Below, one piece after another: positions 1 to 12,727 of a stretch of 64,000 nt of DNA. The stretch's first letter is position 1. Each line of letters opens with the position of its first letter. Position numbers and translations under genes: made by a program. A model generated the notes under the pieces. The model did no database searches, had not been told where the DNA came from, and was given only the letters and a program-made list of their open reading frames with translations. This DNA is from Rostratula benghalensis (taxonomy: Eukaryota > Chordata > Aves > Charadriiformes > Rostratulidae), in assembly GCA_013399305.1 (NCBI GenBank), contig VXAI01000021.1, forward strand, positions 3,514,881 through 3,578,880, read 5' to 3'.

Positions 1-3000
1 GAGAAAATCCCTGCAATGTTATTGTCTGGTGATGGTTTAATTGTATGGAATAATCAATATGTAAACCACAACCAAAACAAACACACCAAAGAAACCTCTA
101 AAACAACTGACCCTTCTTTTGCAAATCATTAAGTTGCTAGATTATACATTTATTTAAGCATGTTTTAAAACGTGCATTTTCTATCATTAGTAAATTAAAA
201 TGCAACTGAAATACTGAAAGTATGAAAAGGTATTGTGCTGCTTGATCAAGTGTATGTGTATTCAATATTCAACATGTTGCATTTGGGGTTTGTTGAGCTT
301 TAAAAGTTAGCATTGAATAAAACTACTTTTACACTTGTGCTGGTCTGAATTTATCTGGAGTGTCCAGCTCTTAGTCTGGCTCTGCTCACTCATGTGCTAT
401 GGAGCACTTTATTTTTCATCTTGCTGCATCTGAAGGGGAAAAAAACCTCCTTAATTCTGTGAATTGTGAAGGACTATTTAATACCTATATTTTCAAGAGA
501 TTATCAAGTTTTCTGTAAGTGGAAGATGCACATTTTCCAAAGGCATTTTGTCATTGTATATATTGTTAAATAATTACCTAAAGAACAAATACTGCTTCAT
601 GTGAAGTTACTTCACCTTCATAGCTGCCAGTTTCAGTCACGTGCTTGGTAGGGGCTTGCTCGGCATTGAAAGGACTTAATGCAGGATCTGAAAAAGTTTT
701 GCAGAATTTTTTTCAATCTGTAATCCTGCCGGCGCTCCACGTCCTCACCCCAGGCCTTGTCAGCAATGTGAGAGCTTGCCTGCTGCCACATTGTCTTGCT
801 TCAGTATTGTCCTTGCCTGTGTGTCGGCAAGGACAAGGCAAGCCAGCCCAGTGGCGAGGCAGGCAACTGGAACACTCCACAAGCAGTGCTGTGCTCTGCT
901 CTGGCGTCTTACTGACCGTGACAATCGGTGCTGGTGGTTTGAGGTCAGAAAGAACCAGCACGGAACTGGCGTCCCAGGTTGCTGGCCAGTTCGGGGAGAT
1001 GGTGGAGAGCTACACCTTGCATTACAAAGGTGAGAAGTGGGTAATGCTGTAGATCCTCTGGCTGAGGTCTTATATAAAGGCTTATTTCTCTGATACTCAA
1101 CTATGTGAGCTCTGTGGGGGAGCCGTATCGGCTGCGAAAAGCCTGGTGATAAAGCAGCAGCAGAGCAGTGCTGTTGTACTGTTGGAGGTGTTATCTGCAC
1201 TGGCTTCACGTTGGTGAGAATGGATTGCTCTGGTGGGTCTCAGTACGGTGCAGCTACAGGACGAGAACCAGAGAAAGCAGCTGTAACATGCTGTTTAAGT
1301 GGTGCAGGAGGAATGTAGCTGATAACTCCTCTATATATAGTGGTGTACTAAGAGCTGTCTTTTGGCTGGGTTTTGCTGCAGCCTTGCTCCCTGAACCAAA
1401 GTTAAGGAGCTTGTTTTAATCTGTTTTTGCCTGTTGATATTTTGGCTGTTATATTTGGCTCTTGACTTCCAGTCTTATTGTGAAAGGTGGTTGTTGCTTT
1501 ACCCTTCTGGTTACATTGAAAAACAATAGCGCTTTTCATGTGCTTAAGGAAGAAGTTTTCCTCTTTTCCAATGATATATTGTGGTTTCACACAGAGTCTT
1601 AATTCACAGCTGAAGACGTGTCCTATCCCCAAATGACTGCATGCTATCAAATAATGGATATTAATGTTTGCTGATATAAATCAAACCTCTGAACCACTTC
1701 AGAGAAAACCAACAGCGTAGTTTTAGAAGTGTGTTTGCTAGCTAAAGCTATTTTTGAGACTGAAAGAATGAAAATGTGTTTCCTTCTACATTCCTTGTGC
1801 TATTTCCCTTAGCCACTAGATCTTCATATTTTCATCACCTGTGTCTACTGTAGGCATATTCTGAGTTGGCTCTCTGGGCACTGTTAATGTCTCTTCTTGG
1901 TAACAGTAAGAAAGTGCAAATGTTTCTTCTGTGGCTGAGTTGTTTTCAGTGCCACTCACTCTGCTCACAGCTGTCCAATTGCATTTTGTTTTAATATTTC
2001 ATTCTCCAATTTTTACCTTCAGATAATGCAGTGCATTGTCTTCAAGAAATTAAACACAGAATGTGATTATATGAGAGTTTTCTTAAATTTGATTTATGTT
2101 TGGTTCACATACTTGAACATTCAGTATGTTAAACTCAGCATAATTTATGCCAATAGTGTAAATTGTTATTGACTTATTGCTATAGGTTGTGACTTGACAT
2201 GCTTGGACTACATAGTGGTGGGTTTGGGGGTTGAGGAGGACATGACTGAAAATAATTACCTTCTTGCTGCAGAATTTGTTCATTGGCTTTATGCTTAGTG
2301 AAGAAAATTCTGGCATTGCATACACCAAAAAAAGTAATTTTCAAAACAATGTTCTTGTGTTTTTGCATTGAATAAAATAATGAAGAAGAGTTTACAGATT
2401 GGAAGAGTTTAATACAGTACTGAAATTCTTAACATCTTAATGCTGGGTTTTTGTGTTTGGTAGTATACAACTTGTCTAGTATTGTTATGTATATTTTAAC
2501 ATCTTCCATTCTCTAGATGCTGAAGAGAATACATTAAATTAATGCTACAGCAAATATCTTTGTTTGGAAAAGTCATAGGCATTTCTCTGCTTGTCTGACT
2601 TGGGGCCACTGAGTATTTCTACATTTCCATAAGGAAAACTTGGCAGGAAGTTATATCTCTTTGAGCAAGTTTGCCTGAAGTTGCCAACAGCTGATACAGC
2701 AATAAAATAGCTAGAATGTATTTTTTTTTTTTATTTTTAAAATGCTGAGGAGCTTTTTGTTGCATTATAAAGATATTTCTGGATAATTTATCAATTCTGT
2801 GCATAATCTAAAAAGAGAATCTTTCATGTCTGTTCTACAGTTCCAATCCCTAAAATATTAATCTAGAACTAATTTAAGGCTTTGAATCTCAGTCAGTCTC
2901 TCACTACCCACTGGGGTGACTTGTATGATGGAAACATTTGGGCAAATAACTTTTCCCTAACTTTGTGTCCCCTTTATAGTTTTGGCCTCAGAACCCTTTT

Positions 3001-4607
3001 ACATGAGGTACGAAAGAGTGTTAAGTTGATAACGTATTGATGAATGTGATTTGATTATTTGTTTTTTTTTTAAGAGAATCTAGTCTTAACCCCTTTCTGT
3101 AATCTTTTGAAATTTTGTTTAATGGCAGTGGCAGCTATCATGAGTTGGGTTTTTTTTTTCCTTCTATCTAATTGATGGGGTTTGGGCATCCGCACACACG
3201 GTGCATGCAGGTACAGTGTGCTTTTTACAGGCTGGCTGCATGGGTGTGCTGTGGGGCCAGGCTTTGTATCTGTGTCTGTGATGTGTGCACTGTGGGCAGA
3301 AAGGAAGACAGACTCAGGAGGAAGGGAATATGAATTTCTGCTGGGAATGGCTCCTGCTGCCGCTGGTTAACGGACCTTCCGTCACTTTTAATTGTGGAGT
3401 GTAAATTTGGCTCTAGGTTTGTATGAGTCTGTGTGTGACTTAGAGAGGTGTTCTATGAACTGATGCCAACGTCACATTATGATTGTCATGTGTCATTGTA
3501 TGCAGCATTGTATGTGTCAGTATTTCAGTGCTGTAGGTGCTGGCCCTTTTAGGAAAGGAAAGGGACCAGGAGCTGTGTAGCTCAAAGCTCTGAAGAACTG
3601 GTCTGATAGACTCCATTAATTTACATTCACTGCTCTAGATGAGACTGTCTTGTATTATTGGTCTTCTCTCAAGCATAGGTTGATGTTACATGCCTTTCAG
3701 GAGTACTGTAGTCCACTTTATACATAAGATTTGATAGGAAAGTATGTTTTACAAGTGTAAATTTGGAGGAGATGCATCGAATTTTATCCCGCACAGTGAG
3801 ATGAGTGAGATTGGGGAAGGAGGAACTCCTTTAAAAGCGTCAAGAATCACACAAACCAAAGGAAGTAATGTTTGCTATAATTTTTTATTTTTGGCTTAAA
3901 TTTCAGAATTAACCACAGGATAGACTGGAACAGTTTGTTACTAATGAAGGGACTTACATTAATATATATGCCAGTAAACATGCACAGCCAGCCCACAAGA
4001 ATAGGTGTGCACTTGGGAAATTACACAGTAGGGAATTGTGTTTTTTTCATATTAAACAGTACTTCAGTGAATGTGATGCTAATATCCTTGTTTATTCTTC
4101 AGCCTGGTGTCTGAAGGGGATGAGGTTTTAGGCTTACAGTCAGTACCTCAACAGTGTTGTGAAGCAGTGCAGGACAAGGGTAGGGTTAGAGAGGGACTGA
4201 GGCAGACCCATGCACATTTTGAATGTCCTTAACTACAAGAAATGCTATGGTTGGAACATGTGTCATATTAAAGAAAAAGCACATAACCACAGGAACCCAG
4301 ACTGCATAAGTTCTGCTGTTCTGCATAAATTCTCTTCTTTCATGGAATGTTTATTAGTAGAATGTAAATTAACTTTGGATATAATTATTTGGTGAAGAAG
4401 TTAATGAATGGTGTTACCAAAGGTTGAAGGAAGAAACTAGGGTTTAATGCCAATTTGAGTTTTTACAGAATCATAGAATAGAATTTTTACATTATTCTAT
4501 TAGCAAGATATGTTCTGCAAAACCTTTTTTGGTTGTTTTTGGCTTTGATTGTGGTTTTTTGGCTTTGTGGTAGAAATAGGAACTATATCCAGCATTATGA
4601 TTGTAGG

Positions 4608-5115
4608 ACAGCTTGGTTTGAGTGAGACCTCAGGAGGTTTCTAGTGCAACCTCATGCTCAAAGCAGAGTCAGCGGTGAGATCAGGCCAGGATGCTCAAGT
4701 GATGCTCCACTCTGGTGATGAAACCCTGCAAGGATGGAGACTGCACAGCCTCGTGGGGCAGCTTGTTCCAGTGCTTTACCATTCTCATGACACATCTTTG
4801 TATTCTCAAGGTGAAACACCTTCTCCTACAAGCAGCCTGAAGCTTTCTCGTTTCAATTTATGCCAGTTGTCTCTTGTGCTTGTGTCATGCACCACTGTGA
4901 AGAGCAATCCTTGATTACTTCCTTGCAGGAGGCTGCGGATAGGTCACCCAGCAGTTGTTGTTTCTCCAAGCTGATAAAAGGCCAGCTTCCCCAGCCTCTC
5001 CTCATGGAGCAGTCCTCTCCTGATGGAGCATAGTCTTGGTGCCCCCCAGCTGAACTCACTTCAGTTTGTTGATGCCTTTCCTGTATGAAGAGCTCCAAAA
5101 TTGGATACACTATTC
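4608..5115 (-). mobile_element. CR1 LINE fragment, 3' part, antisense
   Basis: The + strand reads as the reverse complement of a CR1 3' region: a degenerate 'gacctcaggaggtttctagtgcaacctcatgctcaaagcag' type start, then the 'gcttgttccagtgcttt' block, and the block encoding the CR1 ORF2 C-terminus. It is diverged and carries several indels, so it looks like an older subfamily. A short piece at 4465-4490 resembles the CR1 3' terminal repeat and may belong to the same or another insertion. Ends are approximate. Confidence 0.8.
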
Positions 5116-8100
5116 TAGACTGTAGCCCTGAGACAACTTGATGGATACCAGCTGTAATTCTTTACTTCTGTCCTGGACACTTGTGATTTTGTAAGAAAAC
5201 AGTATTTGATTAAAACTTCATTCCCATGGAGTAGGTTGTGGATAAAGTGTTCCCATTTAATGGAAAGAGAAAAAAGGCAATGTGTTTCCACACTGCCCGA
5301 GGGCACACACATGCTCTTAGTCTGCAGTATTGTCTTCTGATAATCCCTCCTTTGTATTATGCATTAAATTCAATAAATAATAAATCAGCAGTGCATTTGT
5401 CTTAAGAAGATGAAATTTGTCTTCAACATAAAAAAAGCTGGTGAAGAGAAAATGTTTTGAAGTTACATGTCTTACATGGCAAAAGAATCCAATTTTTGAA
5501 AGATGTTTTATTCAGTTTTTATAGCTGTTGTATTAAGTTGTTTCAGCTTTTTACACTGCATGTCATACTACTTAGATGAAATCTGGATGTTGGAAAACTT
5601 GTATTTGTTTTCATATTTAGAATAATGTGATTGAGCATGCCTATCATTGTGTAAGCTTTTTTATCAAACTAAAATATGTTCAAATAAGGACTGGTGAAGG
5701 TTTTCAGCCTCCACTGGTAAATTTAGATATTATACATCATTAGATATTATACGTATGAAATTATCTTTTATTTTAACCAGTTTTGTTATAGCCTAAAAAT
5801 TGAAATATATAATAATTTTGTGTAAAGTTTGCCTTAAATACTTTTTGCAAAATAACATGTTTATTTGGCAATGCTTGTTGGGCAGCTTCCTCACTATACA
5901 CTTTAAAATTGTGGTTGATGTTGGAATTTAAGTGTATGACACTTTTACCCATGTTTTAATTATATTACTTAGTGACATCACCACTTTTTTTTTTTAATTA
6001 GAGTATGCATTTATTAATTGAGTTTGTGTATCAGATCCAGAAGAAATAAATAACGTGATGCATCACTCTCTATATGTTGTTTTCTTGTGGCAGGATTGGT
6101 TTATAGCAGCATTTCACATATATATATATTCTGCAACATTCCTACTGTAATATGATTACATTAGTCTCTGTACTTCTCTGTTTTGTGAAAGGCTACATGG
6201 CAGAATTCAATACTGAAAAAAGTTGCTGCTTTCCAGTCACACCAATGACCCCCACTAGAAAAGCAAACAAACAAATAGAAAAACCACCCTCATGTTTCCC
6301 AAAAATTTTGATTTACAAAAATACTTGCTTTCTCTGTGAGCATCTGTCAGTACGTTTCTACATCTAATTGGACTGGTGGGACCATTTGTCCCAATCATTT
6401 AATTCTGTAGGAGCCAGAGTTATTTGCATGATTGCAGAAATATCTGTGGTAGCATTGGAGATAGGAGGAAGTGTGTGTTTATATATATCCCAGATATACA
6501 TACATATATGTGTATATATATCACCAATGCATGTATTTAACTATTGGACCTAGTCCTGCTTCCTTTTCACATTTTCAAGATTTGGCTTAGATATTCACAT
6601 GGTATCTCTAATAAATGTAGACTTGATTGAGTCTGCTGTTCACATTGTGACATCAGTGAAATTTCATTTCCAAGTCAAGATTATTTTTATTAGCAAAGTT
6701 CCAAATTCGTTTGTATGGTTTTGAAGGTACTACATTTTGGTTTTGAGGTTTATGGAGAATTATCTGTCTTCAGATACTTTAGTGGGAAAGAAATGATCAG
6801 TCTTAAGTGAATTCCAAGCCTGAATTAGGATGGTGTGTTACGATAATGTGATCCGTTACCTTTCTAATTTTATTTTTCTGTGCTTAGATTTTTTTTTAAT
6901 TTAATTTTCATTCTTGAAGGCAAGGACTGTATTTCTTTCTACAGTTGCAACAGTAAGGAAATAGAATAAAATTTCACTTTTCAGGCATGTTTTCTTTTCT
7001 ACAGATGTCCTTGCCTTAAAAACTTTATCACACTCTTTTTCCTTTATTTCAAGTTACTCGAATGTGGGTTTTGTGAGTTGATAAAATGCTGGTAGTGCCC
7101 CATGATATGCATCAAAAGGATTTGTAAATCAGCTGATGCCCTTAACCTGTATTACTCAGGGAAATCTGTGACATAATAGTGTATTCATCATTTTATCTTT
7201 TAATGACTGGAAATATCTGTAGTAATATTGTGGCATTTTCCCTTGTTAGTTTACCATTGATTTACTAGCTCTATTCTTAAAAGGATGTTCATTACCAACA
7301 AAATGTTTCCTGCCAATATTACTAGTGGATGGTATAAATTATCATTGGTAGTTCATTAAGAGATGAAAAAAATATTGATATATTGACTCAGTTCCAAAGA
7401 AATTTGCAGTTCCCTTTTAAGTGAGCCAGGGAGAGGGAAGGACACTATGTGAGAGCATGGCTGTTGGTTTACTGACTATTTAACTGTTAGTTTCAAACTT
7501 ATATTGTCTGTAAGCTTTTACAAGGAAAGGTGAAAATAGGATATAATCTGATGCCAACTGTCCCCTAGCTGTCTCTACAGGCACAGGATCTTGTTGATCC
7601 TGTTGACAGTCTTGACTGTTTGTCATCACAGACATAGCTGCTATAGACAGTTACTGAGTTATATTCTGGGTAAATAACTAAACACGTGTGAATTCTCTGG
7701 GGAGTAGTCTAAGGGAGGATGTGAGATTTGAGACAATTGCTTTTATTTTGTGATTCTTATGTAACAGTTCATATGTTAAGACAAGATGTTAATTAAACTG
7801 TATGAGAGGGTGAAATTTTGACCTTAAGAAAATCTCCCAGATGCTGATTGCAGTGGAGCAAGGATCTTAGCACTACTCTGAGGAGGTATCCAACTATTTT
7901 AAACCACAGATAATGTTCAGTATCTTGAAAAGATGGGAGTTTATGTTTGTCCAGCTTGCAGTGGGTGATATTGCTTATGTAATACAATTAGTTGATATTG
8001 CTTCAAGTTATGTCTGTATTACACTATATTTTTCTTCCAGTAGTATTCATTGCAGAGCTTTGGCACTGATTTTGGTACTCTTTCCAACCAGTTCTAAAAG

Positions 8101-8901
8101 CCAGTTTAGAAATAATTTTGAAGGTATTGATGTATTTCAGAAATATGTTGTGAAATAAAGCAAACGATGCCTGGCTGGTTGCTTGGTTTAAATACAAGCG
8201 CTCTCTCCAGTATGGAGTAACAACTGCAGTTTTTGACTGCAGAACTCCTCTGTCAGCTGCACCCACATCATTAACTCCCATAGAAGCGTGGGTGCTCACC
8301 CACATCTATCACCACCATTTGGGGGGTTCACCATAAAGGTGTTCGTGCCTATGTAGTCTTGCAGATAAGCCTAAAGGAGTCAGCCTGCATGAGAATAAAT
8401 ACCATAGAAATGTCTCATAATACTTTATAGGACAGTCTGTCCAATGACAACATGTATTTTTTTTGCAACTTAGAAATTTGTCATTAATGGAATGTAGACT
8501 GAATCGGTAGTTGATTCACACATTTCAAGACTGCTCTGTCTGGGCATTTAAATTATTCTAGAGGCAATCTATAAAGTTATTTGACTTCAAATGAAAGGTC
8601 ATCATCATCAGTTATGTCCAAAAGTAACTTATTAAAACTTGGCTTTAACTTGAAGACAAAATTAACTGAGAAGAAGAAAAGTAATAGGTGAAGCCATGTT
8701 ATTTATGAGTTCTGCAAAAGGATCCATGCAGGCAAGGGTGCCTGCCTGTGTCAATTGTACAATAAGATTGGAGGCTGGATTATAATTGCGTTTGCATCAC
8801 TTACATTTCATTGTACTGTAGGTTAAGTTAGTCCAAACAAATGATAGGCAATGTTATATTTGCAGACCTGCATCGTCAATACCTGAGGAATGTTTTAGGC
8901 T

Positions 8902-8964
8902 GTATTCTGATGGCGAGCAGTCAGGTGTTATCAGCCTGGTATTCTGATGGCGAGCAGTCAGGTG
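8902..8964. repeat. Tandem duplication, 37-base period
   Basis: A 26-base word beginning gtattctgatggcgagcagt occurs exactly at 8902-8927 and again at 8939-8964, so the unit is 37 bases long. It is followed by a short ggctgtct repeat. It lies in intron and is probably a recent local duplication. Confidence 0.9.
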
Positions 8965-9319
8965 GCTGTCTGGCTGTCTGCATTCCTATCCACCCAAGTG
9001 AGATGATAAACAACACCCAGTTTGTAAGGTTATCTGGTTCCCTACCAAAACCCCTGAACCCATGGCCAAGTTACATTAGGTGCTTTGGCAGCATGCTTTG
9101 ATATGTGGCCAATATTAGCCTGGTGTATTAACATACAACTTGAAGGTCTTAGTCTTTCTAAACTGCTGTAGCCCATCAGCCATAAGATGGTGGGGGACTG
9201 TCCAATTTTAGGTTTGTAAATGATGTGTACACATGCTGTGAAACAGTGGAATTTGTACTGCTAACTTCCAAGAACCGGTTGGTGCTTGATTCTGTTATGG
9301 AAAAGCCTGAGTTGTAACT

Positions 9320-9362
9320 GTTACAGACCAACAACAATCGTTGGAAAATGGTGGTCTGTAAC
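9320..9362. repeat. Perfect 11-base inverted repeat (hairpin)
   Basis: gttacagacca at 9320-9330 is the exact reverse complement of tggtctgtaac at 9352-9362, with a 21-base loop. Inside it, ccaac (9328-9332) can pair with gttgg (9340-9344), giving a competing stem. No coding or RNA-gene identity was recognised. Confidence 0.7.
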
Positions 9363-10197
9363 TCTGAAATTCAGAATTACTTTAGTAGTCCATAGTATAA
9401 TTTAATAATAATGGTAGTAGTAGATGAATAACTCTGTGTGGATTTTTCATGTTTTCGTGCATGCTTTGTTTTGGTGACTCTGTTGATCAGTAATTATACA
9501 AAACCACAATAAAAACTATTCAAGTATGATTGCTTGGAAAAATGCCATAATTTATCACACAGAAAATTTTTAATGTTACTAGGAAAGTTGGCTTGGCATT
9601 TCCAATATGTGGTGGTGTATGAATACAACTTACATGGCATTTGGAATTCATTCAGCCTTTCCCTTAATTTCCCCAGTTTTCTGGGGGGTAATAAGTCTGT
9701 CTCTAATGAAAAAAGAATAAAAGGGGCATGGAGAGTGGAGCAGCGTATTATGTCCCTTTATTAAGATTCATTGATTGTGCTTGTTGTACATGATAGATTT
9801 CTGGACAGTGGAAATGCATCCAGCAGTTGCTCTTTGGAGGAAATACAGGTGTTTTAACTATCAGGAGGCTTGGCTAGGAGATGTGTCTGGAGAACAACTG
9901 TGCTAGGTCTTTTCTTAGTCTGTGCTTGGAAAGGAAGGAGAACTTATACTGCAGAAAGTTTACTAGATCAATCTGACTGGAGACTTGTTATTGTTGCGTA
10001 AACAGATATTATTATTAAGCAAATGCCTAAAGGACATGCAAACAAGAACAAATACTTAGGATATAAGTCTAAAAATCAAATATGACAATTTTTCCTGTTC
10101 TAATCAAAACAAGGTACTGTTACTTTTCTTGGAATGCATCTGTTTAAACACTGGGAAAGCTTTGAAGGGATTAATTTGAAGGAAAGATTTCAAGGGA

Positions 10198-10533
10198 TAT
10201 AATGTTTATAAATATGTAAAAGGTGAGTGTCAGGAGGATGGAGTCAGGCTTCTCAGTACATCCAATGATAAGACAAGGGGCAATAGGTGCAAGCTGGAAC
10301 ATAGGAGGTTCCACTTAAATACAAGGAAAAACTTCTTCACAATGAGTGTAAGAGAACACTGGAACAGGCTGCCCAGAGAGGTTGAGTTGTCTCCTTCTCT
10401 CGAGACATTCAAAACCCACCTGGATGTGTTCCTGTGTGACCTGCTCTGGGTGTTCCTGCTCTGGCAGGGGGATTGGACTAGATGATCTTTCAAGTTCCCT
10501 TCTAATCCCTGTCATTTCTGGTATTCTGTGATT
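10198..10533 (+). mobile_element. CR1 LINE fragment, 3' end, sense
   Basis: This is the sense-strand 3' end of a CR1 element: the block for the ORF2 C-terminus (ggctgcccagagaggttg), the '...gattggactagatgatcttt' 3' UTR signature, and a tail near 10520. It is 5' truncated. It belongs to the same subfamily type as the copy at 34855-35398, which lies in the opposite orientation. Confidence 0.9.
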
Positions 10534-10597
10534 TTAAGAATTCAAAGGTGGAGAAAGATGGAGGAAGCAGGGAAGAAGGACAGAACAGTTTAGGCTG

Positions 10598-10865
10598 AGA
10601 GAAACTTGTGGACCTCATCAGATCCAGCCCCTCTTAGTCAGAACCAGGCCAGTGTGAAAGTTGGAACCAACTTTAAAAGTTTGATTTGGTTATGAAAGGC
10701 TTTATCCAGCCATATTTTGGATATTTCCAAGGATGGAGATTCCACAGCCTTGTTAGGCAACATTTCCAATGTTTGACTGCTCTCATTGTGGACAAAAATC
10801 TCACTGCTATCTAATTCCTTGTTGGAAGGCATTAGCCATCTGTTGTATAGGTTCTGAATAGTATC
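10598..10865 (-). mobile_element. Old CR1 LINE fragment, antisense
   Basis: The stretch keeps the antisense CR1 order: 'acctcatcagatccagcccc', then 'ggatggagattccacagcc', then a degenerate region matching the end of ORF2. It is strongly diverged. It sits about 65 bases from the younger sense copy at 10198-10533. Ends are approximate. Confidence 0.65.
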
Positions 10866-12681
10866 GCTTATTCTTAATGAGTCCTATGAAGCAAAACACT
10901 TAAACTCTCACTTTTCAAATTCAAATAAACAACTGCATTGTGCAAAACTAATTGTTAGAGGCAGTAGTTTCGTTTCTCTTTTCCAAAGCTGCAGATCTGC
11001 AGAAAATTTTGGTTTTGTACCTCTTCTTGTCGATGAAATGACTGTCTGCATTTTAGGTAGTAATGGGACTACCCTGTTTCTCTCCTCTTACTATTCAAAG
11101 GATAAAACTTGTCCAAAAATGCAATTGCTCAGATATTCAAGAAGTGTTTTCTTTCCAGCTGAAACTTTTATTATTAGCTAGTAATATTTAGTCTATTACT
11201 AATGGACTTGCTCTTTATTACAGCAAGAGGGCTAATTCGTCTTCTGAAGGCCTGGTGAATTTATTACATGGGAAATAGTAAAACACATAAAAGTGCTAGT
11301 ATGGTATAATAGGTAACATCATTTCCTAAATCATCCTAGAGCACTTCTGGAGGACAGTCTTTTTTCTTAGTCTTAATTGTAGAGTGAGATATTAATGACT
11401 AAAAGCCTGCAGTTGAGAGCTTGCTGACGGTTTGTCTGCCTCTGGAGAATAAAGCTGACAATGTACTTTCATTTTTAAACCTAACTATGCATTTGCATTT
11501 TTGCTAATAGTCCTAACCTCAGTATCAAAGGTTAAACAGACTGCTTCAGTCCTGATTTAAAAGAAAAGACTTCTAGCTTAGAACTGTTTGAACTATGTGG
11601 TAGAAATGACATTTAATTGGTACTGTTATAATTTATTTATTATTTTCTTCGATATCTGCAAGATCCTATGCCTTTCTTTGGATGTATACTCAAAATTAGA
11701 GTATCAACTCACATAAAAGGGCTTTTTCCAGAAGACAACACTCCTCAGTCCTTTTGTGAGAAAAAGATGGTGGTTGTTTTGTAGATGTCAGCACTGCAGG
11801 CTTACTGGAAATATTTTCTCCTGCTCTTGTATTTCATGGAAAACTCAAAAGTTAGAAACTGCAAAGGTACTTCCTGAACCCCCCTCTGTAGCAGAAGTCA
11901 GTTCTCACCACTGTAGGAAATGGCTGCTGTCGCTGGGGCTGTGGGGTAGTTGATGTCCTAATACATTATTCACAGTTTTTAATGGCTGTAGGGCTAGAAT
12001 TGTTGCAGTAGGCAAGGCTGGAAATCATCCTTTTGGTGTAGCGTAAGTTGTGACAGCTTTTAGCTTTTCATTGAAAAAGTTCCTTATATTGATCCCTTCT
12101 ATATAACATCCTGTAGCAAGGCATATTGGAAAAGGCGTGAAGAATTTATAAAGCAGAAAACATCCTCTGCCTTTCATGGTCCAAGTGGGACTTAGTGCCA
12201 GCAGTTTGTGATTTTAGTTGTGGGGTTTTGTTCTTGTTGTTGTAGGGTTTTTTTAGTGTTTTGTGTATTGGTGGTGATTTTTGTTTCATTTTGTTTTTTA
12301 AATCAAAGCATGTCCTAAGCTATTTACGTTTGAATGTTGCTGGTGCATGAGCCGTTTGATTTTTATCTGCCCTTTATTCTACAGAAAGGCTGTTACCTCT
12401 TTGGAATTTTATTACTTTGAAACCCCAAAATATTTCTTTATGCCTTACTCTATTTTGGGGGCACATATTCTTCTGTGCTTCTGTGGGACAAATCTGTAAG
12501 ACCTGAAATCGCCGGGCATTACGAAATCCTCTTTACAATAAAAAAGTGGATGAAGTGTGAATTTATTATTCTTTGAAGTATAATTAATTTAAAAGCCTTA
12601 TATAAATTTTGTTTTCTGAATATACTCATAATGTGCTAACATTTTGTTGCGTTAGACCAGAACTCTGGTTTTGGTTGTTGT

Positions 12682-12727
12682 TTGCCTAAACCCATTTAGG
12701 CAACTAAACCATTTAGGTTAACTAAAC
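12682..12727. repeat. Nine-base hairpin overlapping a 17/18-base tandem repeat
   Basis: ttgcctaaa (12682-12690) and tttaggcaa (12695-12703) form a perfect stem with a four-base loop. The same stretch holds two near-identical units, 12693-12709 and 12710-12727, each of the form catttagg..aactaaac. Intronic, function unknown. Confidence 0.75.

Noticed and set aside
645..1209. Open frames of 135 codons (+) and 149 codons (-) as genes
   Set aside because: They overlap each other in a GC-richer patch, show no family resemblance, and look like a compositional effect. Kept only as a low-confidence finding.
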